Part shown: piece after piece, positions 63,743 to 64,000 of the stretch
How the letters are laid out: each line of letters starts with the position of its first letter
Numbering within the stretch: position 1 is the stretch's first letter
NCBI GenBank assembly: GCA_963838775.1
Contig: CAWISP010000026.1
Coordinates: forward strand, 186,001 to 250,000
DNA: 64,000 bases
From: Chersky-840 sp963838775
GTDB taxonomy: Bacteria > Actinomycetota > Acidimicrobiia > Acidimicrobiales > UBA8190
Direction of reading: 5' to 3'
The notes under the pieces: model-generated
Told to the model about the DNA's origin: nothing
Seen by the model: only the letters and a program-made list of their open reading frames with translations
Database searches by the model: none
Translations under genes and position numbers: made by a program

Positions 63743-64000
63743 TCCCTGGGGCGTGGGACCGATCGGCCCGTTGACCGGCCCGGGACGGGGGTATTAGGAG
63801 TCAGGGCGTGGGAGAGCTGACGGGGGCTGTCCTGAGTGTGTTCGCGTCGGCGCTGCGGAACCGGGCCTTGCGGCGCGTGGAGCTCCGAGAGGTCAGCCCG
63901 AGGCGTCGCGCACGTCGAGGGCGGCCGGTATCGGACGCAGGCCCGCTTCGTCCTCGTGGGTCTGGCCCTGAACGAGCTGACTGCGGCTGATGGCGACGAC
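63743..64000. other. Right edge, uncertain partial genes
   Basis: On the plus strand GTG 63808 starts VGELTGAVLSVFASALRNRA then LRRVEL, like the front of some actinobacterial MFS proteins, but continues without similarity. On the minus strand a partial frame from the edge ends at 63893 as ...PIPAALDVRDASG. Neither is secure. Confidence 0.3.

Noticed and set aside
1..64000. CRISPR arrays, prophage structural genes or known defence systems
   Set aside because: No regular direct repeats with spacers, cas genes, phage structural genes or defence-island proteins are seen; only an integrase tail and a dead toxin-antitoxin pair.

Overview
The window is high-GC DNA from an actinobacterium. The secreted repeat protein at 49.8-52.6 kb (GYWLV..DGGVF.FGDA repeats), the DrrAB-like exporters and the many small-molecule enzymes suggest soil or aquatic Actinomycetota, perhaps class Acidimicrobiia. 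That placement is inference; no rRNA or other marker gene is present. I see no tRNA, rRNA, CRISPR array or biosynthetic cluster.

Roughly the left two thirds is a mobile-element-rich, decaying accessory region. It holds two copies of one IS3-family element in inverted orientation (1-999 and 4523-6102), an intact IS110-family transposase (6.8-7.9 kb), two copies of a second IS3-family element (11086-12633 and 50379-51925), an IS256 remnant (14.2 kb), an integrase tail (17.5 kb) and an IS5-type transposase (34.1 kb). It also holds a nested stack: an IS110 remnant cut beside an IS30 transposase, which is itself interrupted by a group II intron with its reverse transcriptase (26.1-30.3 kb). Scattered between them are a Clp-N/ClpX-zinc-finger protein, a DegV protein, two convergent DrrAB-type ABC exporters, an SDR, two copies of a convergent TetR/monooxygenase-like module (9.3-10.5 and 30.6-31.6 kb), a SEC-C protein, and many broken genes: a Doc toxin pair, a VOC protein, a methyltransferase, a cupin and one TetR.

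The best-supported structural result is that a DUF4232-type lipoprotein gene was cut by the first IS3 element. Its N-terminal part lies at 6103-6468 (minus) and its C-terminal part at 1000-1219 (plus). The halves rejoin in frame at a 3-bp target duplication (ACC) only if the 3.5-kb segment between the two inverted IS copies is flipped. A second gene fragment at the other inner junction (4361-4522, minus) should have its other half just left of the window. The second IS3 element has cleanly split the secreted repeat protein gene at 49.8-52.6 kb, with a CGA duplication and exact in-frame restoration on removal.

From about 36 kb rightward the DNA becomes more ordinary: a large secreted glycosidase-like lipoprotein, a haloperoxidase-type hydrolase, acyl-CoA thioesterase, DinB-like protein, a secreted beta-propeller/IPT lipoprotein, aldo/keto reductase, SDR, GNAT proteins, a third ABC exporter divergent from its TetR regulator across a perfect palindrome, hemerythrin, YbjQ, a zinc-ribbon response regulator, GH114-like and GH26-like secreted enzymes, and a WYL regulator. 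I did not find a convincing new multi-gene system. The novelty here is in rearrangements, nested elements, odd domain fusions and short unexplained repeats.
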